Assembly: GCA_963820965.1 (NCBI GenBank) | Contig: CAWGCC010000021.1 | Span: forward strand, 124,001 to 188,000 | Direction of reading: 5' to 3' | Length of the DNA: 64,000 bases | Source of the DNA: DATEDA01 sp963820965 | GTDB lineage: Bacteria; Pseudomonadota; Gammaproteobacteria; Burkholderiales; SG8-39 | Shown here: piece after piece, positions 1 to 9,146 of the stretch | Numbering within the stretch: position 1 is the first letter of the stretch | Layout: the number at the start of each line of letters is the position of its first letter | Translations under genes and position numbers: made by a program | Notes under the pieces: generated by a model | Databases searched by the model: none | Told to the model about the DNA's origin: nothing | Seen by the model: the letters and a program-made list of their open reading frames with translations, nothing else

Positions 1-1024
1 GCACCACGACCTTGTTCTCGTGCCAGCCGGACAGTTCGAAGTGATGGTGGAGCGGCGCCATCTTGAACACGCGCCGCTTGGTGAGCTTGAACGACGCCAC
101 CTGGATGATGACGCTCAACGCCTCCGCGACGAACAACCCGCCGATGACGACCAGCAGCAGTTCGCGCTTGAGGAGCACGGCGACCACGCCGAGTGTGCCG
201 CCCAGCGAGAGCGACCCGGTGTCGCCCATGAACACTTGCGCCGGGTGCGCGTTGTACCACAGGAATCCGAGGGACGCGCCCACCGCCGCCATGCAGTACA
301 CAGCCAGCTCACCGCTCCCGTCGAGATACATGATGTTCAGGTAGTCGGAAAAACCGCGGTGCCCGCTCAGGTAGGCGAGCCCCGCGAACGCGAGAAAGGC
401 GAACGCGGAAAGCCCGATCGCGAGCCCGTCGATGCCGTCGGCGAGGTTCACCGCGTTGCTCGTCCCGGTCACGACCAGCGCCACCAGGAGGATGAACAGC
501 GGCCCGAAGTTGATGAACAGACCCTTCGCGAACGGGATGCTGGTGAGCGACCCGGCGTCTTTCGCCAGCGGGTTCCAGTAGAGCAGGGCGCCGAGGCTCA
601 ACCCCAGCACCATCTGGCCGACCAGCTTGTAGCGCCCGACCAGCCCCTTCGGCCGTCGCTTCACCACGCGCAGGTAGTCGTCCAGAAATCCGATGGCGCC
701 GGTCCAGATGGTGGTGACCAGCGCGATCTGAACGTAGGGATTCGCGAGGTTGCACCACAGCAGCGACGGCACCACGATCGCGGTCAGGATGAGCACGCCT
801 CCCATGGTGGGCGTGCCCGCTTTGGCGTGGTGCGTCTTGGGCCCGTCTTCGCGAATCACCTGGACCATCTGGATCCGACGCAGCAACCGGATCAGCGCCG
901 GCCCGAGCAGAAAACTGATCAGGAGCGCGGTCACCATCGCGTACGCGGACCGGAACGTGATGTATCGGAAGACGTTGAACGCGGATATCTCGGTGTGCAG
1001 TGGATAGAGCAGGTGATACAGCAT
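1..1024 (-). CDS. mraY: MraY, phospho-MurNAc-pentapeptide transferase (3' end off window)
   Basis: Integral membrane enzyme that moves phospho-MurNAc-pentapeptide from UDP onto undecaprenyl phosphate, making lipid I. The frame is open without interruption for 341 codons from ATG at 1024. Visible signatures in order are HHAKAGTPTMGG near residue 50, the DDYL aspartate pair near 103, NAVNLADGIDGLA near 180, and MAPLHHHFE close to the window edge; the spaced hydrophobic segments fit the ten-helix fold. About 20 C-terminal residues are probably missing at position 1. It starts 15 nt after the murF stop and is the last visible gene of the dcw run. It is one of the few intact genes in this half of the window. 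Confidence 0.96.
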   Translation of the reverse strand, partial: MLYHLLYPLHTEISAFNVFRYITFRSAYAMVTALLISFLLGPALIRLLRRIQMVQVIREDGPKTHHAKAGTPTMGGVLILTAIVVPSLLWCNLANPYVQIALVTTIWTGAIGFLDDYLRVVKRRPKGLVGRYKLVGQMVLGLSLGALLYWNPLAKDAGSLTSIPFAKGLFINFGPLFILLVALVVTGTSNAVNLADGIDGLAIGLSAFAFLAFAGLAYLSGHRGFSDYLNIMYLDGSGELAVYCMAAVGASLGFLWYNAHPAQVFMGDTGSLSLGGTLGVVAVLLKRELLLVVIGGLFVAEALSVIIQVASFKLTKRRVFKMAPLHHHFELSGWHENKVVV

Positions 1025-1039
1025 CGAGTTTCCTCCGAA

Positions 1040-2464
1040 TCACTTGTCGCGACCGAGACCTTCGACAAGCGCCGCCACCAGTTCATCCAGCCGGCACGCG
1101 CGCGACGCCTTCACCAGCACGACGTCGCCCGCGCCCAGCTCCGCGAGCACCGCGCCGACCAGCGACTCCAGCCGGGAATGCACCTCGACCCGCAGGTCCG
1201 GGCGCACGGCCGCGGCAGCGGCGCGAACCGTTTCTCCCTGCTCCCCATCCAGAACACCCGGTCGATCTTGTTCGCCCCGATCTCCGCGCCGATGGAGCGG
1301 TGCAGCGCTGCCGTCGCGTCGCCCAGCTCCTTCATGTCCCCCAGCACGGCGATCCGGCGGCGCGCTGGAAGCGCGCCGAGCATGGCCAGCGACCGCGTCA
1401 TGCTGGCGGGGCTCGCGTTGTACGATTCGTCTACAATCGTGACGCCGGCGAGCGCATGGATGCGCCCGCGACCGGGCATGGGCCGCACGGACGACAGCGC
1501 CTCGCGCGTGCGTTTTGCGTCCACGCCGGAGACGTCTCCGACGGCGAACGCCGCGCACGCGTTGAGAGCGTTGTAGTCGCCGACTGCCGACAGGCTCAGG
1601 GGCTCTCCGTTGACGGTGAATGTGAGCGCCCCGTTTGCGAACCCGACGTCGCGAGCCGGAAATCGGCCGCCGGCGAGCGGCCAAAACTCGACACCTTTCC
1701 CTGCACGATGGCGCCAAGCTTCTCGAAGTACTCGTCGTCGCGGGGGAGGATCGCGCACCCGCCCCGATCCAGGTGCGCGAGGAGCGAACCCTTCTCCGCC
1801 GCGATGGCGTCGCGCGACCCGAAATAGTCCGACGTGGGCGTCACCGATGTTGGTGATGACGGCCACGTCGGGGCGCAGCAGGTTCGCCCAGCGCGTCGAT
1901 TTCGCCGCGCTGGTTGGCGCCCACTTCGCACACCAGGTACTCGCAGTGTTCGTCGGCGCCGAGAATGGTCAGCGGGACGCCGACCAGGCTGTTGAGGTTG
2001 CCGGGATTGGCGTGCACGCGGAACTTCGACTTCAGCACCGCGCGCACGTACTCCTTGGTCGTGGTCTTGCCGCTGCTCCCCGTGATCGCGACCACGCGTG
2101 CGCCGCAGGTGCGCGCCGGTAGGCGCGCGCCAGTCGACGTCAGCGCGCGCGCGCGTGTCACCCACCAGGAGCGCGGGCGCGTCGCGCGCGTCCAGCGCGG
2201 CCATGGTCGCCGGGTCGGAGACGACGAGCGCGGGGCTGCCGGCCGCGAACGCCGCCAGCGCGAACGCGTGCCCGTCGGTCGCTCGCCCGCGAGCGCGAAG
2301 AAAAGCCCGTCCGGTGCATTCGCCGCGGCTGTCGATCGACGGCGCCCGACCACGGCGCGCCCGCCGCGGCCGCCGCGCAGGTTGCGCGCACCGGAGCACG
2401 CCCGACGCGTCCAGCGCGTCGCGCATCCACGTCGAGGGTGCGCACGTTCAACGCTGCACTCCAT
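1040..2464 (-). CDS. murF: MurF, UDP-MurNAc-tripeptide:D-Ala-D-Ala ligase (frameshifted)
   Basis: Cytoplasmic ligase adding D-Ala-D-Ala to UDP-MurNAc-tripeptide. The reading frame is split over all three frames: SIDSRGECTG and DGHAFALAAF (N-terminal domain, about 2250-2340), the ATP loop ITGSSGKTTTKEYV (about 2060-2090), LVCEVGANQRGEID (about 1910), and the C-terminal domain with VDESYNASPASM and AVLGDMKELGD (about 1340-1440), ending VEGLGRDK at 1040. At least four single-base shifts are needed to join them. Because the gene is essential and the motifs are all present in order, sequencing error is more likely than decay. The start is approximate; ATG at 2464 fits a slight overlap with murE. 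Confidence 0.88.
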
Positions 2465-3991
2465 TGCGCCAGCCCCTCCTCGGCCGCTCGCGATCGCTCC
2501 ACGGATGCTTCTCGTCGCCGATGATCTGGTAGTCCTCGTGCCCCTTGCCGAGGAGGCGACCAGCTCGCCGCTCTCGCTTCGGCGATCGCGGCGCGAATGG
2601 CCAGTCCGCGGTCCAGTTCGACGACGACGTCGTCGGAGCGGCGCATGCCCGTCAAGATGTCCGCCACGATCGTCTCCACGCCGCTCGTGACGCGGGTTGT
2701 CGATGGTCAGGTAGCAGCGGTCGCACATGCGCTGGGCGATGCTCTCCCATCAAGGGACGCTTCGACCGGTCGCGGTCACCGCCGCAGCCGAACACCACCA
2801 CGAGACGCGCGCGGCTTGAGGTGGCGGCAGGTTCCGAGCACGCGCTCGAACCCGTCCGGCGTGTGCGCGTAATCGATGACGACCACGGGCCGCCCGTCGC
2901 CGCCCAGCGGCTCGAACCGGCCCGGCACGCGATCGACCGCATCGAGGCCCGCGCGCGCCTCGTCGGCGGACGCGCCCATCGCCATCGCAGCGACAGCGGC
3001 GACCGCCGCGTTCGCAGGCACGAAGCCGCCCAGCAGCTTCATCGACACGTGCGCGCGCTCTCCTCGGCGAGGTGGAGCGAAAACCGCGTTCGCTCGAGCG
3101 AGACGTCGACGCCATCGACCCGGCAGTTCGCGTCGGGCGACGTCCCCACCGCCACACTCCGGCCCTTGAACGCGTCGCCGATCGCGCGCGCGACGGCGTC
3201 GTCCGCCCAGTAGACCAGCGTGCCATCCGGTTTGTGTCGATGCGCGCCCGCGAGCGAATTGCAGAACTCCGCTTTCGCGGCTGGTAGTCCGCCATGTCGG
3301 GGTGAAAGTCGAGGTGGTCATGCGTGACGTTCGTTAGTATCCCGACCTCAAAGTCAAGTCCCCAGGTCCGATGTTGCCGCACGGCGTGAGAACTGACCTC
3401 CATGACCACCCCGACACACCCCGCATCGCGCATTTCAGCGAACAGACGGTGGAGCGTGAGCGCATCCGGCGTCGTATGCGGGTCCCTGACCAGATCGTCG
3501 ACCCCGTGGCCGAGCGTTCCGATCAACCCGAATCGCTCGCCCCGGCGGCGCAGTATCGACCTCACCAGGTGCGCGGTCGACGTCTTGCCGTTGGTGCCGG
3601 TGACCCCGCACAGGCGGAGCGCGAGCGCCGGATCCCCGAAATAGCGCGCGGCCACCCGCGCGAGCGCCTTCGGCGAGCTATCCACCACCAGACACGGCAC
3701 GCCCGGCGACGCCGCCGGGTCCTCCACGATCATCGCGGCGGCCCCGCGCCGGACCGCGTCGGCGATGAACCGGTGCCCGTCGGCGGAAGTGCCGCGGAGT
3801 GCCACGAACAACTCGCCTCCGCGCACCTGTCTCGAGTCCACCGCAATTCCCGCGATCGGCGTCGCGCGCGCGTCGTCCGCGAGCGCACGGCCGGCCGCGG
3901 ACCCGAGCGCGTCCGCCAATGATCCCAGCGTCGTCCTGTCCATCGAGTCTGGGTGTCGCACTCCGGCTGCTTCCTCCACCATTTCCGTCAT
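2455..3991 (-). CDS. murE: MurE, UDP-MurNAc-L-Ala-D-Glu ligase (frameshifted)
   Basis: Cytoplasmic ligase adding the third stem-peptide residue. ATG at 3991 overlaps the ftsI stop (ATGA). One clean frame runs about 235 codons with AVDSRQVRGGELFVAL, the ATP loop GVTGTNGKTSTAHL near residue 130, LTLHRLFAEM, and ILTNVTHDHLDFH. A shift near 3290 leads to HVSMKLLGGFVPANA and VVVIDYAHTPDGFERVL in a second frame, and further shifts near 2810, 2745 and 2600 lead to VVVFGCGGDRDRSKRPLM and YLTIDNPR. The DNPR motif is the meso-diaminopimelate-specifying one, so the third residue is probably meso-A2pm. The exact stop is unresolved; about 2455 is an estimate. Confidence 0.88.
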
Positions 3992-6072
3992 CGGTATACC
4001 CGTCGCGAGCTCGACACGGCCGCGGCCGCCTGGCCGGCAATCGGCGCCTCGGCCGCGCGCATCCGGCGGCCCGCGGTCTCCGTCGTCGCGTCGGCGGCGT
4101 CGAATGCGATCTCCCGATAAGCCTCGCGCACGCGCCGATTACCATCGACGCCGGAACGCGCGTCGCCGTTTCCGCCCGCGACCAGCAGCCGCATCACCGC
4201 GTCGCGGTCCATCGGCGCGCCGGGCGTCGGCGCCTGCGCTACCACGCGTCCCGCGCTGCCCCGGCACAGCACGTTGGTCCCGCCGCGGCGGGCCGCCTCG
4301 AGCGCGGCTGCGCGCTCCATGCGCAGGAAGTTAGGAGTCCGCGCGCGCCCGCCCGGCGTCGACGCCACGCGCACGGTCTCCACCGACAGCAAGTCGTCGA
4401 ACAGCGGGGTCGAGTTGGCGAGGCTTTCGCAGATGCGCGCAAACGCGGGTGCGGCGGAATCCCCACCGTAGCGAACCGACCACCTGGGCTCGTCGATCAT
4501 GACCAGGCACGCGATCCGCGGCGACTCGTAGGGCGCGAACCCGATGAAGCTCGCGATGTACCGATTCGCCACGTAGCCGCGACCGGCCGCCTTCTGGGCC
4601 GTCCCGGTCTTGCCGGCCACGCGCATGAACTCGACCCGGGCCGACTGCGCGGTGCCGGTTTCGACCACCGCCAGGCAGAACTCGCGCAGCGTCCGCGCGG
4701 TCGCTTGCGAAACCACGCGCCGCACCACGACCGGCTCCGACCGGGCCACCTCGCCGGTGGCCGGGTCGGCCACGCCCCGCACGAGACGGGGCATCATCAG
4801 GACGCCGCCGTTGGCGATGGCCGCGTACGCGTTGAGCATCTGCAGCGGCGTCACCGCGACTTCCTGCCCGAACGCCATCGTCGCCTTCGTGCGCCCGGAC
4901 CAGCGCTCGATCGGCGGCACCGAGCCTGCGGACTCGCCGGGCAGCCCGATCCCCGTGCGCGCGCCGAACCCGAAAAGGCGCGCGTAGCCGTACAGGTCCC
5001 CGGACTGGAGCGCGCCGGATGCCTTTGCCATGACGATGTTGCTCGAGTACATGAACGCCTCTTCGATCGTCAGCCAGCGGTGCGGGTGCGGGTCGCGAAT
5101 GGTCGCAAAGCCGAGGTCGGCGGTGCCATCCTCCGCGTCGAACGAATCCGACGGCGCCAGCGCGGTCTTGTCGAGGAGCGCGGCCGCCGTCACGAGCTTG
5201 AACGTCGACCCGGGCTCGTAGACATGCGACACGCACCGCAGCGTCCACAGCGAGTCGGCGCGCGAGGAGCGCTCGCGGCCGACCACGGCCGGCAGCTCCG
5301 CCAGGGCGAGGACCTCGCCCGTCGCCACTTCCATCACGATGACCGCGCCGCCGCGCGCGTCGCACTCGTCGACGGCGCGCCGGAGCTCTGTTTCCGCGAT
5401 GTCCTGGACGGTCGCGTCTATGGTGAGATAGACGTGCCTGCCGTCACGCGGTTTCCGCTCCACAAACTGGTAGTAGCGGTCGCTGCGATAGCTTCCGTTG
5501 CGAATGACCGTTTCCCGGCCGGGCGCGCCGCGCAACGCCTGGTCGTAGGCCGCCTCGACGCCGGAGAGGCCGCGGTTTTCCCGACTGACGAATCCGACCA
5601 CCTTGCTCCCCACCTCGTCGTACGGGTAGATACGGTTGGCCTTGAGCTCGACGACGATGCCTGCGACCTTGGACATCTCGCGCCGCGTCTCCTCGGGGAG
5701 CATGCAATCGTGCTTCACGTAGACGAACGGCTTGCGGGACCGGCAGCTGCGTCGCGCACGACCCGGGCCGATACACCGGCGTCGCGCGTCAGCACCCGCA
5801 GGACGCGCTTCGCATCCACGACGCGGCGACGGCTGCACCGCGACCGAGCACCGGCGCACGTTCATCGCCAGGGGTCGTCCGTGCCGGTCGAAGATCCCGC
5901 CGCGAATCGCCTGGATTTCGCGCGGCGCAACGCGCTGGTCCAGCGCCTTCTGCAGATAGGCGCCGTGGTGGATGTACTGGAGCTCGAAGAGCCGGATCCA
6001 CAGGGCCAGAATGGCGAGCCCGAACACGCCGCCCACGACGCACATCCGCCGCTTCTGGTCCCGGAACGTCAT
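3988..6072 (-). CDS. ftsI: FtsI / class B penicillin-binding protein with C-terminal PASTA-like region
   Basis: Septal transpeptidase that cross-links peptidoglycan at the division site. A 694-codon frame shows one membrane span (about residues 12-30), the PBP dimer domain (RGGIFDRHGRPLAMN), then the three transpeptidase motifs: EPGSTFK (catalytic Ser), SSN in YSSNIVMAKAS, and GKTGTAQ. After the transpeptidase domain comes about 130 residues starting TPNFLRMERAAALEAARR, which resembles a single PASTA repeat followed by a low-complexity tail. Residues about 82-110 read as an unnatural Arg-rich stretch, suggesting two compensating frameshifts near 5730-5830. It overlaps ftsL upstream and murE downstream by 4 nt. 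Confidence 0.94.
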   Translation of the reverse strand: MTFRDQKRRMCVVGGVFGLAILALWIRLFELQYIHHGAYLQKALDQRVAPREIQAIRGGIFDRHGRPLAMNVRRCSVAVQPSPRRGCEARPAGADARRRCIGPGRARRSCRSRKPFVYVKHDCMLPEETRREMSKVAGIVVELKANRIYPYDEVGSKVVGFVSRENRGLSGVEAAYDQALRGAPGRETVIRNGSYRSDRYYQFVERKPRDGRHVYLTIDATVQDIAETELRRAVDECDARGGAVIVMEVATGEVLALAELPAVVGRERSSRADSLWTLRCVSHVYEPGSTFKLVTAAALLDKTALAPSDSFDAEDGTADLGFATIRDPHPHRWLTIEEAFMYSSNIVMAKASGALQSGDLYGYARLFGFGARTGIGLPGESAGSVPPIERWSGRTKATMAFGQEVAVTPLQMLNAYAAIANGGVLMMPRLVRGVADPATGEVARSEPVVVRRVVSQATARTLREFCLAVVETGTAQSARVEFMRVAGKTGTAQKAAGRGYVANRYIASFIGFAPYESPRIACLVMIDEPRWSVRYGGDSAAPAFARICESLANSTPLFDDLLSVETVRVASTPGGRARTPNFLRMERAAALEAARRGGTNVLCRGSAGRVVAQAPTPGAPMDRDAVMRLLVAGGNGDARSGVDGNRRVREAYREIAFDAADATTETAGRRMRAAEAPIAGQAAAAVSSSRRVYR

Positions 6073-6491
6073 CGCCGCATCACCTGCGTGAGTCCGCTGA
6101 CCTCGGCGCCGAGGACGTCGTCGACGCGAACGTCACGGGCGCGGGGCGGGTCGATCGCCGTCGAACCGTCGACCGACACGCGGATCACATCCGCCGTCGT
6201 CGATTCGACGAGACCCAGGTCGCGCTCGCAGGTGGACGACACCCGCGACTTGGACGTCATGGTGGCGTAGCGGGCGGTCAGCACCCCGATTCGCTCCTTG
6301 AGCGCGGTCTCGGTGCGCTTGCGCGCGGCCACATCCTCCATGAGGCTGCTGGTATAGACCTGCGTCGACACGTAGGCGAGCAGGCACACCGCGAAGGAGA
6401 GGTAACCGAGCACCATCATCGGGACACCCAGCTTCCCGCCCAGCGCGTTGAGCAGGAACTGACCGGCGAGGGCGACGTGCCGGCGGTTCAT
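6069..6491 (-). CDS. ftsL: FtsL-like division protein
   Basis: Small bitopic membrane protein expected to act with FtsB/FtsQ in the divisome. The 140-residue product has a short basic N-terminus, a single hydrophobic span (about residues 22-42, MMVLGYLSFAVCLLAYVS) and a following heptad-like stretch, the usual FtsL architecture. Sequence identity in this family is too low for a direct match, so the call rests on size, topology and position exactly between rsmH and ftsI. ATG at 6491 overlaps the rsmH stop (ATGA), and its stop overlaps the ftsI start. The tail after about residue 85 is less coiled-coil-like than usual. Confidence 0.75.
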   Translation of the reverse strand: MNRRHVALAGQFLLNALGGKLGVPMMVLGYLSFAVCLLAYVSTQVYTSSLMEDVAARKRTETALKERIGVLTARYATMTSKSRVSSTCERDLGLVESTTADVIRVSVDGSTAIDPPRARDVRVDDVLGAEVSGLTQVMRR

Positions 6492-7423
6492 CCCCGCTCA
6501 TCCACCCTTCCCACGAGCGTCTCGGCGGCGCGCAGGCGCGCGCTGCGGGCGCGCGGGTTCACGCGCAACTCCTCCGCTCCCGGACGCAGAGGGCGCCGCG
6601 TCAACTCCCTCACCCGCGGAACCCGGCCGCACACGCACATCGGGATCGCCGGGGGGCACACGCAGGCGGAGGCCGCGTCGCGCAGGAATTGCTTCACCAT
6701 CCGGTCCTCGAACGAGTGGTAGCTCACGATCACCAGCCGCCCGTGCGGGACTGCAACCGACTCGAGCACGCAATCCAGAAACCGGCGCAGACCCTCGAGC
6801 TCACCGTTGACCGCGATTCGCACCGCCTGGAACACGCGCGACAGGTCGGCCGGCGTGGTTCCGCGCCCGAACGCCGACTCCACCGCTTTCCGCAGGTCGG
6901 CGGTCGTCGTCATCGCGCCCGCTTCGACGGCGGCGCGGATTGCGCGCGTGACGCGCCGGGGGCGGGACACCTCGCCGTATTCGCGTAACCAGCGCGCGAT
7001 CTCACCCGCGTCCGCGCGGGCGAGCAACGCCGCCGCGGTCTCGCCCTCCGACCCCATGCGCATGTCGAGCGGGCCGCTCGCGCCGTGCGAGAAGCCGCGC
7101 ACGGCGTCGTCGATCTGCGGGCTCGACACGCCGAGGTCCAGCAGCACACCATCGACTTTTCCCACCGCGGCCAGCGCCGTATCGAGCTCGGAGTAGAGCG
7201 AACGCGCCAGCACAACGCGGTCGGCAAAGGCGGACAGGCGCCGCGCGGCCGCCTCGAGGGCGGCGGGATCGCGATCGAGGCCGATCAACCGCAGATCCGG
7301 CCGGGCACGGAGCAACGCCTCCGCATGCCCGCCGAAGCCGACGGTTCCATCGAGCACCACCCGGGAGCGGTCGTGCAGGAGGCAGCGGGCCACCTCTTCC
7401 ACCATCACCGGGATGTGCCGCAT
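6488..7423 (-). CDS. rsmH: RsmH (MraW), 16S rRNA m4C1402 methyltransferase
   Basis: S-adenosylmethionine-dependent N4-methylation of C1402 of 16S rRNA. Start ATG at 7423 gives MRHIPVMVEEV and is preceded by a strong ribosome-binding site (GGGGGAAGG, about 5-6 nt upstream); longer frames extend upstream but lack one. Family motifs are all present: VLDGTVGFGGHAEALL (SAM loop), LIGLDRDPAAL, VDGVLLDLGVSSPQIDD, RGFSHGASGPLDMRM, SRVFQAVRIAVNGEL, and VIVSYHSFEDRMVKQF. Length of 311 residues is normal. Intact frame, overlapping ftsL by 4 nt. Confidence 0.96.
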   Translation of the reverse strand: MRHIPVMVEEVARCLLHDRSRVVLDGTVGFGGHAEALLRARPDLRLIGLDRDPAALEAAARRLSAFADRVVLARSLYSELDTALAAVGKVDGVLLDLGVSSPQIDDAVRGFSHGASGPLDMRMGSEGETAAALLARADAGEIARWLREYGEVSRPRRVTRAIRAAVEAGAMTTTADLRKAVESAFGRGTTPADLSRVFQAVRIAVNGELEGLRRFLDCVLESVAVPHGRLVIVSYHSFEDRMVKQFLRDAASACVCPPAIPMCVCGRVPRVRELTRRPLRPGAEELRVNPRARSARLRAAETLVGRVDERG

Positions 7424-7500
7424 ACCCTTCCCCCTTTCGGCCCGCGCGCGCGGACGCTCGAGCGGCGCGCAGGGCGAATATGGAAGCAAGCGCTCGATCA

Positions 7501-7945
7501 TCAGAAGAACGAGTTGTTGATGTGTTTGAACGCCTTCGCCATCTCCGCGTAGCGGCGCTCGATGTGCTTGGGATTCCAGACTTCGACGCACGCGTTCATG
7601 TTGATGACCACCACCGCGCGTCGAGCTGGCAGCGCTCCCGCAACTCGCGCGGCATGACGATCCGCCCCTGCGCGTCGGCCACGACCGTCTCCCGGTGGAG
7701 CTGCACGAAGCGCACGAAGTCGCGCTTGATGTCCCCGGGAGCCTGATTCAGGAAGCGTTGCTCGTACTCGTCCCACTGGGCGGACGTGCGGATCTCGAGG
7801 TACGGAGGGTCCTCGATGTTCGGGAGCAGGTGGAGGCGGTCGCCCTTCTTGAGCTTGAACCGCTCCCGCACCAGGCGTGAGAGCTGGAGTCGCCCCTTCG
7901 GGTCGATGCCGAATGGAGATGCTTCTCGCCGAAGTTGCCCTGCAT
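7501..7945 (-). CDS. mraZ: MraZ, transcriptional regulator of the dcw cluster (frameshifted)
   Basis: DNA-binding AbrB-fold protein, normally a repressor of its own dcw operon. The segments MQGNFGEKHLHS (from ATG 7945), then RERFKLKKGDRLHLLPNI through VVADAQGRIVMPRELRERCQLDA, then VVVINMNACVEVWNPKHIE to the stop at 7501 are in three frames; shifts near 7890 and 7620 join them into a protein of about 148 residues, the usual size. The second SpoVT-AbrB repeat signature (DAQGRIVMPRELRE) is clear. It is the first gene of the cluster, 77 nt before rsmH. Confidence 0.88.
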
Positions 7946-8015
7946 GTAGCGGCCTAACTTGTTGAAAAACAGTATTTTGAGTCGGATTTAGGGAACTTGC
8001 ACCACTTGAGACGGC

Positions 8016-8045
8016 AGTCTAGGGATTTTTAGGGACGACGGTCAA
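8016..8045 (-). promoter_or_regulatory. Putative promoter of the dcw cluster
   Basis: Reading the minus strand, TTGACC (8045-8040) and TAGACT (8021-8016) are 18 bp apart and lie about 70-100 nt before the mraZ ATG, fitting a housekeeping sigma promoter. On the plus strand the spacer holds AGGGA-N5-AGGGA (8021-8035), a 10-bp period like that of MraZ boxes; another TTTAGGGA is at 7987-7994. Inferred only from sequence. Confidence 0.45.
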
Positions 8046-8089
8046 GGGAAATCCTCAGGCAGGGCCATAAATCACGCATCTGCCGACCC

Positions 8090-8320
8090 GGGGCCCCGCG
8101 GGCGAAGCCCCGTGCGGTGGATCGGTGTCAGGACCCGCGAAGCAGCACCTGACCGATGCGCGCCGTCTCGGCCCTGCGCCCGCTTCGCTCGGCTTCCCGC
8201 CGGTGGTGAGAAAGGAGGCTGGATGTCACTACCGCGCCCGGCGGGTGATCCTCGCTCGCTCCTGCGCGATGGGCCTCCACGACGCGCATCGATCAGGTGC
8301 CCCAAAAGGCAGGAGCGGGT
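8090..8320 (+). ncRNA. Structured noncoding spacer; possible SRP-RNA-like hairpin
   Basis: No convincing protein is seen between the methyltransferase and mraZ. The plus strand folds strongly: ATCGGTGTCAGG (8121-8132) can pair with CCTGACCGAT (8148-8157) around a GCGA loop, and the internal GTCAGG ... AGCA pattern resembles the conserved helix-8 internal loop of bacterial signal recognition particle RNA. In addition 8146-8163 is an 18-nt inverted repeat (16/18) of 8282-8299, giving an alternative long-range helix. The closing pairs next to the tetraloop do not fit the SRP consensus without an indel, so this is a weak suggestion; a terminator or other structured RNA is equally possible. Confidence 0.25.
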
Positions 8321-8340
8321 GGCACCCGCGGACTAGGAGT

Positions 8341-9146
8341 TCAGCGCTTCTCGGCGACCACGCAGACCGTGGCCGCGAGCCGGCTAACCAGCGGAGTGCG
8401 CTCGAACACTCGCTCGAGCGTCGCCCAGGCCGGCGCCAGCGCGTCGGGAGTGTTCTTCAGCACGAAGAGGAAGTCGCGAGACGTGCGTCACGGGAACCCG
8501 GCGCGCGCCAGCAGCGCCACGATTTCACGATCCGGCAGCGGGCGATGATACCGATACGGGTGATACTCGGCGCGAGCGCGTTCCCGCGTCGGGGAGACAC
8601 ATCGACGGCAGCCGTTCGCGTATCCACCCGTGCCGGACGGCGAATCGCTTTCCACGCTCGACCACGCTCGCGTGATTGGGAGTCGAGAGCACGATGCGTC
8701 CGCCCGGCCGCAACACCCGCCGGCATTCGGCGACCGCGCCGGCGCGGTCGTCGTCGAAGATGTGCTCGAACGTTTCCACCATCGTGACGTAATCGAACAC
8801 GTCGTCGGCAAACGGCAGCGCCGACGCGTCGGCGCCGGCCACGTCGAAGGCGACCCCGTTGTGGCGGCGATGCGCTTCCCCACCGCGAACTGGTCGGGCA
8901 CGATATCGACGCCGATCGCGCGATACCCCAGCCGGCCCAGCGCCATGACGTTGAATCCCCACGCGGAGCCGACGTCGAGCACACGCGCGCCCGCGTGTCG
9001 GGTCGAGGTGACGGTCCACTTCGGGAAGCGCCGGTCATCATGTGACGGCGCCGCGCGGCCCCAGATACCAGTGGCGCAGGAGATCGGGCATCTCGTCGCG
9101 CGCGAGATCCGGCGGGAATCGTGATCCGGGGAAGCTCGAAGCTCAT
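8341..9146 (-). CDS. Class I SAM-dependent methyltransferase (frameshifted)
   Basis: Probable polysaccharide- or lipid-linked methyltransferase. From ATG 9146 (MSFELPRITIP) the pieces in order are VLDVGSAWGFNVMALG (SAM-binding loop), IGVDIVPDQFAVGKR, ADASALPFADDVFDYVTMVE, FEHIFDDDRAGAVAECRRVLRPGGRIVLSTPNH, and a C-terminus ending with stop at 8341. They lie in at least three frames, so several shifts are needed. The start overlaps the stop of the preceding membrane glycosyltransferase by 4 nt (ATGA), indicating translational coupling. The acceptor cannot be told from sequence. Confidence 0.8.

Noticed and set aside
20..1576. Long plus-strand open frame of about 518 codons
   Set aside because: It is antisense to mraY and murF, is rich in Arg/His/Gln as expected of a GC-rich shadow frame, and matches no family pattern.
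3799..6270. Plus-strand open frame of 823 codons
   Set aside because: Antisense to ftsI, whose motifs are complete; composition is Arg/His/Ala-rich shadow.
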